Positions 37,995 through 46,741 of a DNA stretch of 56,350 nt are shown here, in pieces. This DNA comes from Lachnospiraceae bacterium (lineage in GTDB: Bacteria; Bacillota; Clostridia; Lachnospirales; Lachnospiraceae). The stretch's first letter is position 1. Each line of letters opens with the position of its first letter. Under the pieces are notes generated by a model that was not told the DNA's origin, made no database searches, and saw nothing but the letters and a program-made list of their open reading frames with translations. The DNA lies in assembly GCA_011959285.1 (NCBI GenBank), contig BLLW01000020.1:1-56350 (forward strand), written 5' to 3'. The translations under genes were made by a program, and so were the position numbers.

Positions 37995-38288
37995 CTATAA
38001 TACAGATATATCAATAGGTGCATTGAGAACAGCGATAATAAGGGCGATTTGCACGAAGAGGATAAAAGGCATCCCGTATACAAAGGAGCGGTGCCTTGTT
38101 TTATGGCGAAAAGCATACATCCCAATAATGGAACCTATGCTTCCGCCGATAACCGCAATGATAAAAAGGGTTGCTTCCGGAATCCGGAAAGCCCTTTTTC
38201 TTGCTTTGTACTTGTCGATGCCCATCAGGGCAAAACCTATTAAATTGATTCCTATAAAATAGGATGATAAAAGAGTAATCACATCCAT
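37995..38288 (-). CDS. DUF1294 family membrane protein
   Basis: A 97-residue integral membrane protein with three or four helices. The DUF1294 signature is clear: FALMGIDKYKARKRAFRIPE near residues 19-38, GGSIGSIIGMYAFRHKT, and a final hydrophobic helix. Its function is unknown. The gene lies 12 bases downstream of argG on the same strand, so it is probably read from the argG promoter. Confidence 0.9.
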   Translation of the reverse strand: MDVITLLSSYFIGINLIGFALMGIDKYKARKRAFRIPEATLFIIAVIGGSIGSIIGMYAFRHKTRHRSFVYGMPFILFVQIALIIAVLNAPIDISVL

Positions 38289-38300
38289 AAACCAAATCCT

Positions 38301-39521
38301 TTATTTGAGTTCACTGCGTTCCTGCATTTTAAGTGCGCGTACTTTGGTAGAAAGACCAAACAGATTGATAAAGCCCTCTGCGTCATGGTGATCATAAAGA
38401 TCGCCTGTTGTAAAGGAAGCAATACTTTCATTATAAAGAGAGTAAGGAGAAGTAGTTCCGGCTTTGATGATGTTGCCTTTGTAAAGTTTGAACTTTACTT
38501 CACCTGTTACATACTGCTGGGTCGATTCAATGAAAGCCTGAACAGCTTCGCGCAGAGGTGAGAACCATTTGCCTTCATATACAATTTGTGCCAGTTTATT
38601 GCCCATATCCATCTTAACTGCATAAGTATCACGGTCCAGAATCAGTTCCTCTAACTGCTGATGTGCCTCATAGAGAATGGTTCCGCCGGGGGTCTCATAA
38701 ACGCCTCTGGATTTCATGCCTACAACACGGTTTTCTACGATATCTACAATACCGATGCCATGTTTGCCGCCAAGTGCGTTTAGTTCGCGAATGATATCGG
38801 ATACCTTCATCTGTTTGCCATTTACAGAGGTGGGGATGCCTTTCTCAAAAGTCATGGTGATATATTCCCCTTCGTCAGGCGCTTTTTCAGGGGTAGTGCC
38901 GAGCACAAGGAGGTGCTCAAAATTTGGTTCATTTCCGGGGTCTTCCAATTCAAGACCTTCGTGGCTGATGTGCCACAGATTCCGGTCACGGCTATAGCTG
39001 GAATCGGCAGAAAAAGGTAAATCAATGCCGTGTGCCTTACAGTATTCGATTTCAGACTCACGGGAATCCAGCGTCCATTTGTCGCTTCTCCAGGCAGCGA
39101 TGATTTTGAGGTCGGGTGCAAGCGCTTTGATGCCAAGTTCAAAACGAATCTGGTCGTTTCCCTTGCCTGTAGCGCCGTGACAGATAGCGGTTGCGCCTTC
39201 CTTGCGAGCGATTTCAACCAGCTTCTTTGCAATCAGCGGTCTTGCCATGGAAGTGCCCAGAAGATATTTGTTCTCATATACAGCATGTGCCTGTACGCAT
39301 GGAACTACATATTCATCACAAAATTCATCTGTTACGTCCAGTATGTATAATTTTTCAGCGCCGCAGAATTTGGCTCTCTCTTCAAGTCCGTCCAACTCTT
39401 CGCCCTGCCCGCAGTCGATGCAGACACAGACTACCTCATAATTAAAATTTTCCTTTAACCAGGGGATGATTGCCGTGGTGTCAAGTCCGCCTGAGTACGC
39501 TAAAATGACTTTTTCTTTCAT
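38301..39521 (-). CDS. argG: Argininosuccinate synthase
   Basis: Joins citrulline and aspartate using ATP, the seventh step of arginine synthesis. The 406-residue protein has the N-type ATP pyrophosphatase P-loop LAYSGGLDTTAI (residues 7-18), GATGKGNDQIRFELG near 118-132, and the later EPNFEHLLVLGTTPE region. The reading frame is open 43 codons upstream, but GGAGG precedes the ATG at 39521 and the extra part has no family counterpart. Diverges from argC across a shared promoter region. argH is absent from the window. Confidence 0.96.
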   Translation of the reverse strand: MKEKVILAYSGGLDTTAIIPWLKENFNYEVVCVCIDCGQGEELDGLEERAKFCGAEKLYILDVTDEFCDEYVVPCVQAHAVYENKYLLGTSMARPLIAKKLVEIARKEGATAICHGATGKGNDQIRFELGIKALAPDLKIIAAWRSDKWTLDSRESEIEYCKAHGIDLPFSADSSYSRDRNLWHISHEGLELEDPGNEPNFEHLLVLGTTPEKAPDEGEYITMTFEKGIPTSVNGKQMKVSDIIRELNALGGKHGIGIVDIVENRVVGMKSRGVYETPGGTILYEAHQQLEELILDRDTYAVKMDMGNKLAQIVYEGKWFSPLREAVQAFIESTQQYVTGEVKFKLYKGNIIKAGTTSPYSLYNESIASFTTGDLYDHHDAEGFINLFGLSTKVRALKMQERSELK

Positions 39522-39606
39522 AATTAAATAGCCTCCATATGCTTTCTGTTCTGTGACCACAATACGACCTATGGGACGCATTGTGGCTGTTTGACTTTCT
39601 TTTGAC

Positions 39607-39635
39607 AATATACAACAGATTGATGGGAAATGCAA
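39607..39635 (-). promoter_or_regulatory. Sigma-A-type promoter for argG
   Basis: On the minus strand TTGCAT (39635-39630) and TATATT (39612-39607) are separated by 17 bases, 86 bases before the argG start. Confidence 0.5.
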
Positions 39636-39646
39636 TACTTGTTTGT

Positions 39647-39679
39647 GCATAAAATTAAAAACATAATTTGATTTTATGC
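39647..39679. promoter_or_regulatory. Inverted repeat in the argG-argC divide, possible ArgR site
   Basis: GCATAAAAT at 39647-39655 and its complement ATTTTATGC at 39671-39679. The A/T-rich dyad resembles the general style of ARG boxes, but the spacing is larger than one box, so it may represent two half-sites. The rest of the 328-base divide, apart from the two promoters and this dyad, holds nothing recognisable. Confidence 0.35.
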
Positions 39680-39697
39680 GTGGATGAGAAAAATATA

Positions 39698-39726
39698 TTG
39701 AATATTATGCATAAATAATGTATAAT
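39698..39726 (+). promoter_or_regulatory. Sigma-A-type promoter for argC with embedded palindrome
   Basis: TTGAAT at 39698-39703 and TATAAT at 39721-39726 with a 17-base spacer. The perfect palindrome TTATGCATAA (39705-39714) lies in the spacer, where a bound repressor such as ArgR would block polymerase. Confidence 0.65.
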
Positions 39727-39849
39727 AATGCAATGGAAGTTATAAAAAATCAGTATATAAAAAAGTTGAGATTTTGGAAGAGAAAGAGTATATTAGTTTT
39801 GTATCTTTAAGAGAATAGAAAATGCAGAAGGATAAAGAGGGAGTAGGTC

Positions 39850-40809
39850 ATGAGCATAAAAACAAAAGTTTTTATTGATGGAAGCGAAGGAACAACAGGT
39901 CTTAGAATATATGAGCGATTTGAAGGAAGGGATGATATTGAATTGCTGCATATTGATTCCGAGAAGAGAAAGGATGTGGAAGAGCGTAGAAGGCTGATCA
40001 ATCAATCGGATATTACGTTCTTATGTCTTCCAGATGATGCGGCGCGGGAGTCGGTAAGTCTTGTAGAGAACGAAAAGGTGAAGATTATAGATACATCGAC
40101 TGCTCACAGGACCCAGAATGGCTGGGCATATGGATTTCCCGAATTATCCAAAGCACATAGGCAAAAAATCAAAGAGGGAAACCGGATTGCTGTGCCGGGA
40201 TGTTACGCTACCGGATTTATCACGATTATCTATCCGCTGATTGCAGGAGGAATTCTGCCAGTAGATTATCCGGTTTCAGCATTTGCACTCTCCGGTTACA
40301 GCGGGGCTGGGAAAAAGACCATTGCTGTCTATGAGGCTAAGGAGAGGGATACAGAACTCGATTCGCCTAGGGAGTATGCGCTTACCCAGAATCACAAACA
40401 TTTGAAGGAAATGCAGAAGATTACCGGTCTTGAGAAAGCGCCACTGTTTTCTCCTATTATATGTGACTATTATAGCGGGATGCTCCTTACCGCTCCTTTT
40501 TATACAGAGCTTTTTTTGAAAAAGCAGACGCCTGAAGAGATTCATGCATTTTTGCATGCCTATTATTTTGATGGAAAATTTGTGAAGGTGATGCCTTTTG
40601 GAAAGGAAGCGGATTACAATGGTTTTCTGGCTGGCAATGCCTGCTGCGGCTGGGACGGCATAGAAATCTATGTGACCGGTAATGAAGATAGGGTGCTAAT
40701 AAGCACCAGATTTGATAATTTGGGAAAAGGCGCATCCGGTGCGGCGATTCAGTGTCTTAATATTATGCTTGGGTATGAAGAGGATAAGGGGCTGAATCTG
40801 GCAAGATAA
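39850..40809 (+). CDS. argC: N-acetyl-gamma-glutamyl-phosphate reductase, type 2
   Basis: Reduces N-acetylglutamyl phosphate to the semialdehyde with NADPH. The 319-residue length and sequence fit the shorter type 2 AGPR: FIDGSEGTTGLRIYERF at the N-terminus, LCLPDDAARESV, the catalytic cysteine in VPGCYATGF near residue 117 and SGYSGAGKKTI. The ribosome site is GAGGGAGTAGGTC just upstream. It is the first plus-strand gene of the arginine cluster, but argJ comes only 3.7 kb later. Confidence 0.94.
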   Translation: MSIKTKVFIDGSEGTTGLRIYERFEGRDDIELLHIDSEKRKDVEERRRLINQSDITFLCLPDDAARESVSLVENEKVKIIDTSTAHRTQNGWAYGFPELSKAHRQKIKEGNRIAVPGCYATGFITIIYPLIAGGILPVDYPVSAFALSGYSGAGKKTIAVYEAKERDTELDSPREYALTQNHKHLKEMQKITGLEKAPLFSPIICDYYSGMLLTAPFYTELFLKKQTPEEIHAFLHAYYFDGKFVKVMPFGKEADYNGFLAGNACCGWDGIEIYVTGNEDRVLISTRFDNLGKGASGAAIQCLNIMLGYEEDKGLNLAR

Positions 40810-40862
40810 CAAGAAGGAGCTTTGCGACTCAAGTGTTTGAAAGCAAAAAGGATGGGGCAGAT

Positions 40863-42014
40863 ATGGGAACGGCGGAGTTTTACTTGGAGGTAGAAAATAA
40901 GAGGTTAAAAGTTGAAGGGAAGATTCCTTATCGTCCCGGTTTTGGCGTGCCGGAAATCGTGCTAAACAGAAATGCAGTTGAACGATCGACGTGATTTCAG
41001 AAAGCGTGCCTATGGTCAAAATGAATATTTTGTGTCCTATTATTTTAATGCGGAAGAACAAGGAACCATTCACATTTTATATGATACACCGATAGAGGGA
41101 TGGGATAACTGCATCAGCGATGATTTGATTGCAATCAGTTTATATTCTCATGCTTTTCCGACTTATTTACCCAGATATATTAATGATAGCATATGTTTTT
41201 TAAAAAGAGGGTTTGAGGGGGACGAAGTATACGAAGCATATTTGGATAAAATAACTGGATTATACGCCAAAAAGACAAAAAAATGTTTGGAGAAATTGTC
41301 AATATTATTGGCATGCCAAAGGAAAAAATCAGGGTGTACAAGCAGGGCAAGATACGAGTTATATACATAGATGACTGTAATTGTGAAAGTGTATTTGAAA
41401 GTGTGTCCATAGGACATTAGGCATTGCGATATTACAGGGAGATTTTTTCTCAGGCGGAGATATCAAAAATTGATGTTGTGGTGTTGGGAAATGGGGATCT
41501 TGGCGGTGCGTATAACAGAGGACACTTGATAGTGTTGGGAGAGCCGCCGGCATCGATGCCTACAGAAGACTTGGCCAGGATGCTTATGTATCAGATGTTT
41601 GCACATGAGCTGGGACATATCTGGTTTGGAAGAGCGGAGGTGTCAGGCTTCGAGGATTGGCTCAATGAAACTGGCGCGGAATGGTCTGCCCTATTATTTC
41701 TGCTGCATATTGGAAAAACGGATATATTTGATAAATGGATAGAGATGCATTATGATAATCACAAGCGCTTTGGAGAGGCAATAAGACCAAATGATTTCCA
41801 TCACCCTGATGCCATACATGATTCAGGGGTTGTGTTGTTTCATATGCTTTATGAGAAATACGGAAAAAATGCGGTTTTATCTATTTTACGAATACTAAGC
41901 AAGATGGAGAAGCAAAACACGGATGATTTTTTAGCGCAGTTGGAAGGCTCTTACCGTAAGGAGATTGCTGATTTTATCAGAGCGCAATTGGATGAAAAAA
42001 TAGAGGTATATTGA
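40863..42014 (+). pseudogene. Decayed gluzincin-type metallopeptidase (M1-like) gene
   Basis: Three pieces together resemble one protein of about 380 residues. Piece one starts at ATG 40863 and stops at TGA 40989-40991; piece two is in the next frame from about 40972 (RKRAYGQNEYFVSYYFNAE) to about 41280; piece three is back in the first frame from 41283 (MFGEIVNIIGMPKEKIRVY) and is cut by an in-frame TAG at 41418-41420 before continuing to 42014. Piece three carries FAHELGHIWFG and WLNETGAEW, the zinc-binding HExxH and downstream Glu of the M1-type peptidases, though the spacing is slightly short. Two frameshifts plus a nonsense codon indicate a pseudogene. The second shift is next to a run of seven A. 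Confidence 0.75.
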
Positions 42015-42034
42015 AGACATGAAAGGGAAAGCTG

Positions 42035-42187
42035 ATGGAGGAATATTGCACCGCTACATTCAATGGTCAGAAGCATATCAGTGCAAGGAAGGTATTGGTA
42101 TCGCCTTTGTTTACGGAAGGAACTTATGAAACTTTGATTGACCTTAAGGCAATTGAAAAGGTAGCATTTGAAGGTCATGTGATTTAG
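42035..42187 (+). CDS. Possible small protein, 50 residues
   Basis: A short open frame in the gap after the peptidase pseudogene, starting MEEYCTATFNGQKHISARKV and ending KVAFEGHVI. The alternation suggests beta strands. The ribosome site (AAAGGGAAAGCTG) is moderate. It may be a real small gene or a remnant of a larger one. No family recognised. Confidence 0.35.
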   Translation: MEEYCTATFNGQKHISARKVLVSPLFTEGTYETLIDLKAIEKVAFEGHVI

Positions 42188-42245
42188 AAAGGACAAGATA
42201 AATAAACAAGTAATAGATATTTGTTTGTAGAGAGGTAATTGTTTT

Positions 42246-42530
42246 ATGAATCAAAAAATGTATGAATTTGAAGCTGTTATTGAACCGATACCGGATAAAA
42301 ATGGGGCGTATGTCAGATTTCCTTATGATATAAGAGAAGAATTTGGAAAAGGCAGGGTAAAAGTGCAGGCATCATTTGACGGTGTTCCTTATGATGGAAG
42401 TATTGTAAATATGGGAATGAAAAATCCGGATGGTTCTGTTTGCTATATTATCGGTGTGCGCAAGGACATTCAGAAAAAGATGAACAAGTTTGCGGGAGAT
42501 AGGATTACTGTGACGATACAAGAGGCATAA
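42246..42530 (+). CDS. DUF1905 domain protein
   Basis: A 94-residue single-domain protein. It has the small beta-barrel pattern of DUF1905: YEFEAVIEPIPDKNGAYVRFP, the KVQASFDGVPYDGSI strand pair, and IIGVRKDIQKKMNKFAGD near the end. In other bacteria this domain is often fused to a YdeI-type C-terminal segment, here absent. Function unknown. A GAGAGG site precedes the ATG. Confidence 0.88.
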   Translation: MNQKMYEFEAVIEPIPDKNGAYVRFPYDIREEFGKGRVKVQASFDGVPYDGSIVNMGMKNPDGSVCYIIGVRKDIQKKMNKFAGDRITVTIQEA

Positions 42531-42566
42531 TTTTGTCTGATATGTAAGGAAGAAGGGAATAGATTT

Positions 42567-43313
42567 ATGAATATGAATGATGTGCTAACGGATCCATACA
42601 AATTAGTCCGGCTTGAACTGCAAAATGCAGGATTTGACATCGACCGTATAAAGGTTCCTAAAAGGGTATATCTTTTAGCAGACAGTCTTTATGATGCCAT
42701 GGTTTCAAGAGACTGTGGAGCCTACAAATACCCTCTTGGGGGAAAACTTTTTGTATTCAATGCCAATGAAGATGTTGGATTCATAAAAGGGAATATGTGC
42801 GCTCCGGCAATCGCAACGCAGGCGGAGGATTTGATTGCCGGAGGGGTGCAGGAACTCGTTCATGTAGGTTTTGCGAGCGGGCTGCAGACGGATATGAAAG
42901 CAGGAGAGCTTGTTTTGACAGACGGCGCTTACAATGACACGGCTGTTGCAGGATTATATGGATTTGACTTGGATGTAATAGAATCGACAAAATCCTTGAC
43001 GGATGAACTGGAGGACTGCTTTCGAAATAATGGGATTAGGTACCGAAGAGGAAAGCACTGGACTACGGATGCCGGATATCGGGAGACCTGGGGACAGGTG
43101 ATTGGCTATAGGGAAAAGGGCGCATTATGCGTGGAGATGGAAGGAGCAGGTCTGTTTACCATAGCAAACTATAGAAAATGTGTTGCTTCTGCAATTTATG
43201 TAATTTCGGATGTGTATAGTGAAAGTGAATGGGAGTTGGGATGGGGAGAAAACAATCTTTCTGATTCCATTGAGCAGGTAATTGATCTGATTATTGCAGC
43301 AGCGCATGCATAA
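42567..43313 (+). CDS. Nucleoside phosphorylase family protein (uridine phosphorylase-like)
   Basis: A 248-residue cytosolic protein of the PNP/UDP phosphorylase superfamily, which cleaves nucleosides with phosphate. Visible signatures are the GGVQELVHVGFASGLQ phosphate-side region (about 88-103), ELVLTDGAYNDTAV, and the ribose-binding CVEMEGAGLFTIA near 191-203. The last is the common core motif of uridine and purine phosphorylases. Base specificity cannot be told. Lies between unrelated small genes in the arginine region. Confidence 0.88.
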   Translation: MNMNDVLTDPYKLVRLELQNAGFDIDRIKVPKRVYLLADSLYDAMVSRDCGAYKYPLGGKLFVFNANEDVGFIKGNMCAPAIATQAEDLIAGGVQELVHVGFASGLQTDMKAGELVLTDGAYNDTAVAGLYGFDLDVIESTKSLTDELEDCFRNNGIRYRRGKHWTTDAGYRETWGQVIGYREKGALCVEMEGAGLFTIANYRKCVASAIYVISDVYSESEWELGWGENNLSDSIEQVIDLIIAAAHA

Positions 43314-43358
43314 ACGCAACGGATATGAATGTTTTATCTGGATTAGGGAGGTTTTGAA

Positions 43359-43940
43359 ATGAATGAGTTGATACGTGATACGACTTTGTATGAAGATATT
43401 CCAATGAGTGAGGGAAGACAGGAAAGGGAAATGAAGGTGTATATGCTGCTTAAGAGCTTAGGCATCCCTTTCCTTAGAATGGATCATGAGCCAATGGCTA
43501 CCATAGAGGCATGTCAGGGGGTGGACGAAATTTTGGGAATACATATGTGTAAAAATTTATTTTTATGCAATAGTCAGAAAACGGTTTTTTACCTGCTCCT
43601 CATGCCGGGAGAAAAGAAATTCAAGACCAAGGAGCTTTCAAAGCAGATCGGAAGCGCCCGGCTTTCTTTTGCACCGGAGGAGTTTATGGAGGAGTATCTT
43701 CATATATCGCCGGGGGCAGTGAGCGTTATGGGACTGATGAATGATCAGGGAAAGCATGTCAATCTCCTCATTGATGAAGACGTCCTGAAGGAAGCGTTTT
43801 TAGGGTGTCATCCTTGTGTGAATACGGCAAGTTTGAGGCTGAAAACGGAGGATGTGCTGACGAAATTCCTTCCTTTTGTAGACCACGATTATCGGATTGT
43901 GCATTTAGAGGGAGAAGATAGCATGAATATCAGTGCCTAA
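43359..43940 (+). CDS. YbaK/ProXp-type aminoacyl-tRNA deacylase
   Basis: A 193-residue cytosolic protein that probably hydrolyses mischarged tRNA, most likely Ala-tRNA-Pro as in the PrdX/ProXp-ala group. It shows YMLLKSLGIPFLRMDHEPMA, the catalytic-site region GIHMCKNLFLCNSQKTVFYL with the invariant lysine, LLMPGEKKF, and SPGAVSVMGLMND, all typical of the prolyl-tRNA synthetase-associated domain. A clear TAGGGAGG ribosome site precedes the ATG. Confidence 0.9.
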   Translation: MNELIRDTTLYEDIPMSEGRQEREMKVYMLLKSLGIPFLRMDHEPMATIEACQGVDEILGIHMCKNLFLCNSQKTVFYLLLMPGEKKFKTKELSKQIGSARLSFAPEEFMEEYLHISPGAVSVMGLMNDQGKHVNLLIDEDVLKEAFLGCHPCVNTASLRLKTEDVLTKFLPFVDHDYRIVHLEGEDSMNISA

Positions 43941-44012
43941 AAATAGAGACGAACGTTTGATGAAGGCTGGACTTCACCCATAGGCGAAGTGCGTAGGAAA
44001 AGAGGAGTCTAT

Positions 44013-44459
44013 ATGGAAATCAGGACAATGACATTAGCGGATTACGAGGGGGTGCATGCTCTCTGGATGAGTATAAAAGGTTTTGCCATGAGAAGCATTG
44101 ATGATGCAAAGGAAGGGGTAGAGCGGTTTTTGAAGCGTAATCCCACTTCCAGTGTGGTGGCTGTGGAGGACGGCAAAATTGTAGGAAGCATCCTCTGCGG
44201 TCATGATGGCAGGAGAGGCTGTCTGTATCATGTGTGTGTGCATGAGGATTACCGCATGCGGGGGATTGGAAAACAAATGGTGGTTCACTGTATGAAAGAA
44301 CTGGAGAAAGAAAAGATTAGCAAGGTTTCCCTGATTGCCTTTACGGCAAATGATGTCGGCAATGCATTTTGGAATGAAATAGGGTGGACAAAGAGGGAAG
44401 ATTTGAATTATTATGATTTTACCTTAAATACAGAAAATATCGTGAATTATAATAGGTGA
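44013..44459 (+). CDS. GNAT family N-acetyltransferase
   Basis: A 148-residue acetyltransferase. It has the GNAT acetyl-CoA loop region VCVHEDYRMRGIGKQMV (about 80-97, Arg-Met-Arg-Gly-Ile-Gly) and the later NAFWNEIGWTKRED. The ATG at 44013 is preceded by AGAGGAG; a GTG at 43989 is less likely. It lies 46 bases before argJ, but is not of the NAGS type I know, and argJ itself can make acetylglutamate. The substrate is unknown. Confidence 0.88.
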   Translation: MEIRTMTLADYEGVHALWMSIKGFAMRSIDDAKEGVERFLKRNPTSSVVAVEDGKIVGSILCGHDGRRGCLYHVCVHEDYRMRGIGKQMVVHCMKELEKEKISKVSLIAFTANDVGNAFWNEIGWTKREDLNYYDFTLNTENIVNYNR

Positions 44460-44505
44460 TAGATTCAAAGAAATTTAAGTGCTAGGGGCACGGAAAGAGG
44501 AGCAT

Positions 44506-45729
44506 ATGAAGGTAAGGACAGGCGGTGTGACTGCCGCAAAAGGATTTGAGGCAGCAGGTGTGGAGGCGTCGATTAAGTATAAGGACAGGAAGGACATGGC
44601 TGTCATTTATAGCAGGAAGCCCTGCGTGCTGGCGGGAACTTTTACCAGTAATGTGGTAAAGGCAGCGCCGGTTTTGTGGGATAAGAAGGTGGTAGAGGAG
44701 TCATCTTTCGGACAGGCAGTAATCATCAATGCAGGAATCGCCAATGCCTGTACGGGGCAGGAAGGCTATGCGTATTGTAAGAGAACGGCAGTACGGGCGG
44801 CAGAAGTTCTTGATGTGCCGGAGGAGGCCGTGCTTGTGGCATCTACCGGAGTGATAGGCATGCAGCTTCCTATTGATAGAATCGAGGCAGGAATCGAAAA
44901 ACTTGCCAAGGTAAAGGCGGATACGCTGGACGCCGGAACACAGGCGGCAGAGGCGATCATGACCACGGACACGCGTTCTAAGCAGGCGGCTGTGGAAATC
45001 GATATAAAGGGCGTAAAGGTCACCTTAGGAGGTATGTGCAAGGGGTCTGGCATGATTCATCCCAATATGTGTACCATGCTTGCGTTTGTGACTACAGACG
45101 CGGTGATTTCCAAGGAGCTTCTTACGAAAGCTGTGAAGGAGGATGTGAAGGACACCTTTAACATGATTTCGGTGGATGGAGATACCTCCACGAATGATAC
45201 ACTTTTGGTGATGGCGAACGGAATGGCAGAAAATCCCGAGATTCAGGATGGAACCCCGGAATATGAGGCATTTAAAGAAGGACTTCATTACATAAATGAG
45301 GCCCTTGCCAAGATGATGGCTGGCGATGGGGAAGGGGCAACGGCACTCTTCGAGACGAAGGTGATTGGTGCGGCGACCAAGGAAGATGCAAGAATCTTAA
45401 GTAAGTCTGTGATTTGTTCCAGTCTGACGAAGGCGGCTATTTACGGGCATGACGCCAACTGGGGCAGGATCTTGTGTGCGCTGGGCTATTCGGGAGTTTT
45501 ATTTGACCCGGAAAAGATAGAGCTTTTCTTTGAGGGAAAAGCCGGAAGGATTCAAATCTATAAGGACGGTGTGGCTGCTGCTTACAGTGAAGAGGAGGCA
45601 GGAAAAATCTTGTCTGAGCCTGAAGTGAGGGTGATTGTGGATATGAAGATGGGGACGGAGGAAGCGTCCGCATGGGGATGCGATCTGACCTACGATTATG
45701 TAAAGATTAATGCGGATTATAGAAGCTAG
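44506..45729 (+). CDS. argJ: Bifunctional ornithine acetyltransferase / N-acetylglutamate synthase
   Basis: Moves the acetyl group from acetylornithine to glutamate and may also use acetyl-CoA. The 407-residue precursor is expected to cleave itself before the Thr in GMIHPNMCTMLAF (about residue 190) to give alpha and beta chains; the residue before Thr is Cys where Ala is most common. Other landmarks: VIINAGIANACTG, TGVIGMQLP, VDGDTSTNDT and GHDANWGRI. The start with AAAGAGGAG is clear. First gene of the argJBD block. Confidence 0.95.
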   Translation: MKVRTGGVTAAKGFEAAGVEASIKYKDRKDMAVIYSRKPCVLAGTFTSNVVKAAPVLWDKKVVEESSFGQAVIINAGIANACTGQEGYAYCKRTAVRAAEVLDVPEEAVLVASTGVIGMQLPIDRIEAGIEKLAKVKADTLDAGTQAAEAIMTTDTRSKQAAVEIDIKGVKVTLGGMCKGSGMIHPNMCTMLAFVTTDAVISKELLTKAVKEDVKDTFNMISVDGDTSTNDTLLVMANGMAENPEIQDGTPEYEAFKEGLHYINEALAKMMAGDGEGATALFETKVIGAATKEDARILSKSVICSSLTKAAIYGHDANWGRILCALGYSGVLFDPEKIELFFEGKAGRIQIYKDGVAAAYSEEEAGKILSEPEVRVIVDMKMGTEEASAWGCDLTYDYVKINADYRS

Positions 45730-45742
45730 CAAATATTTGTGC

Positions 45743-45805
45743 CGAAGCGTCACGAACTCTGTGATGGCAGAGCGAAATTTGATATCTTCGCGCAAAAACG
45801 CTTCG
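45743..45805 (+). ncRNA. Possible structured leader between argJ and argB
   Basis: An outer perfect 8-base helix (CGAAGCGT 45743-45750 with ACGCTTCG 45798-45805) encloses CTCTG/CAGAG (45757-45761 with 45768-45772) and CGAA/TTCG (45773-45776 with 45787-45790). This could be a three-helix junction immediately before the argB ribosome site. No match to a known riboswitch is claimed; it could equally be a small repeat. Confidence 0.35.
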
Positions 45806-45819
45806 AAATGGAGGAAAAA

Positions 45820-46722
45820 ATGAGCCAGGATATTCATGAAGTATTGAAAAAGGCGGAGGTTCTGATTGAAGCGCTCCCCTACATACAGAAATTTAACAGA
45901 AAGATCATTGTGGTCAAGTACGGCGGTTCTGCCATGAGCAATGAAGAATTACAGAAGAATGTAATCAAAGATGTGACATTGCTGAAATTGGTCGGTTTTA
46001 AGCCAATCATCGTTCACGGCGGCGGTAAGGAGATCAGCCGCTGGGTAGGAAAAGTAGGAAAAGAAGCCAAATTCGTGAACGGACTTCGGGTGACGGATGA
46101 AGAGACCATGGAGATTGCGGAGATGGTGCTTGGCAGGGTGAATAAAAGGCTTGTCACCATGGTACAGGAACTTGGCGTAAAGGCTGTGGGAATCAGCGGC
46201 AAGGACGGAGGTCTGATCGGCGTTGACAAGAAATATTCGGATGGTGAAGATATCGGCTTTGTGGGAGACATCAAAAATGTCAATCCCAAGATTCTGTATG
46301 ATCTTTTGGAAAAGGATTTTCTTCCCATTGTTGCGCCCATCGGATTGGATGAGCACTTTGCCACTTACAATATCAATGCGGATGATGCCGCATGTGCCAT
46401 AGCCAAGGCGGTAGGGGCGGATAAGTTGGTATTCCTCACCGATATTGAAGGTCTTTATAAGGATATCAATGATAAAGGCTCCTTTATTCCGCGTATCACT
46501 GTATCTGATGCGGATGCGCTTATCAGAGGTGGGCTGATAGGCGGAGGCATGCTGCCGAAGCTGGGGAATTGTACCTCTGCGGTGAAAAACGGAGTAAACA
46601 GGGTGCATATCCTGGACGGGCGTATTCCCCACTGCCTGCTTTTGGAAATATTTACCAATGAAGGGGTAGGAACCATGATTCTACGGGATGAAGACAAGCA
46701 GCTCTGTGAACAGGATGATTGA
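45820..46722 (+). CDS. argB: Acetylglutamate kinase
   Basis: Phosphorylates N-acetylglutamate with ATP. The 300-residue protein carries VVKYGGSAM (residues 27-35), [10 protein letters not shown] near 64-73, the substrate segment [20 protein letters not shown] and [14 protein letters not shown] near 245. The N-terminal helix before the kinase core ([20 protein letters not shown]) is of the type seen in arginine-sensitive, hexameric enzymes. The frame stays open to 45739, but GGAGG at 45810-45814 points to the ATG at 45820. argD follows 19 bases after the stop. Confidence 0.95.
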   Translation: MSQDIHEVLKKAEVLIEALPYIQKFNRKIIVVKYGGSAMSNEELQKNVIKDVTLLKLVGFKPIIVHGGGKEISRWVGKVGKEAKFVNGLRVTDEETMEIAEMVLGRVNKRLVTMVQELGVKAVGISGKDGGLIGVDKKYSDGEDIGFVGDIKNVNPKILYDLLEKDFLPIVAPIGLDEHFATYNINADDAACAIAKAVGADKLVFLTDIEGLYKDINDKGSFIPRITVSDADALIRGGLIGGGMLPKLGNCTSAVKNGVNRVHILDGRIPHCLLLEIFTNEGVGTMILRDEDKQLCEQDD

Positions 46723-46741
46723 AAGGAAGGACCGAAAAAAG

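Noticed and set aside
39522-39650. 43-codon N-terminal extension of argG
   Set aside because: No family counterpart, covers the argG promoter, and the GGAGG-spaced ATG at 39521 gives the normal enzyme.
45739-45819. 27-codon extension of argB
   Set aside because: Frame happens to be open through the putative structured leader; GGAGG at 45810 fits the ATG at 45820 and the normal enzyme length.
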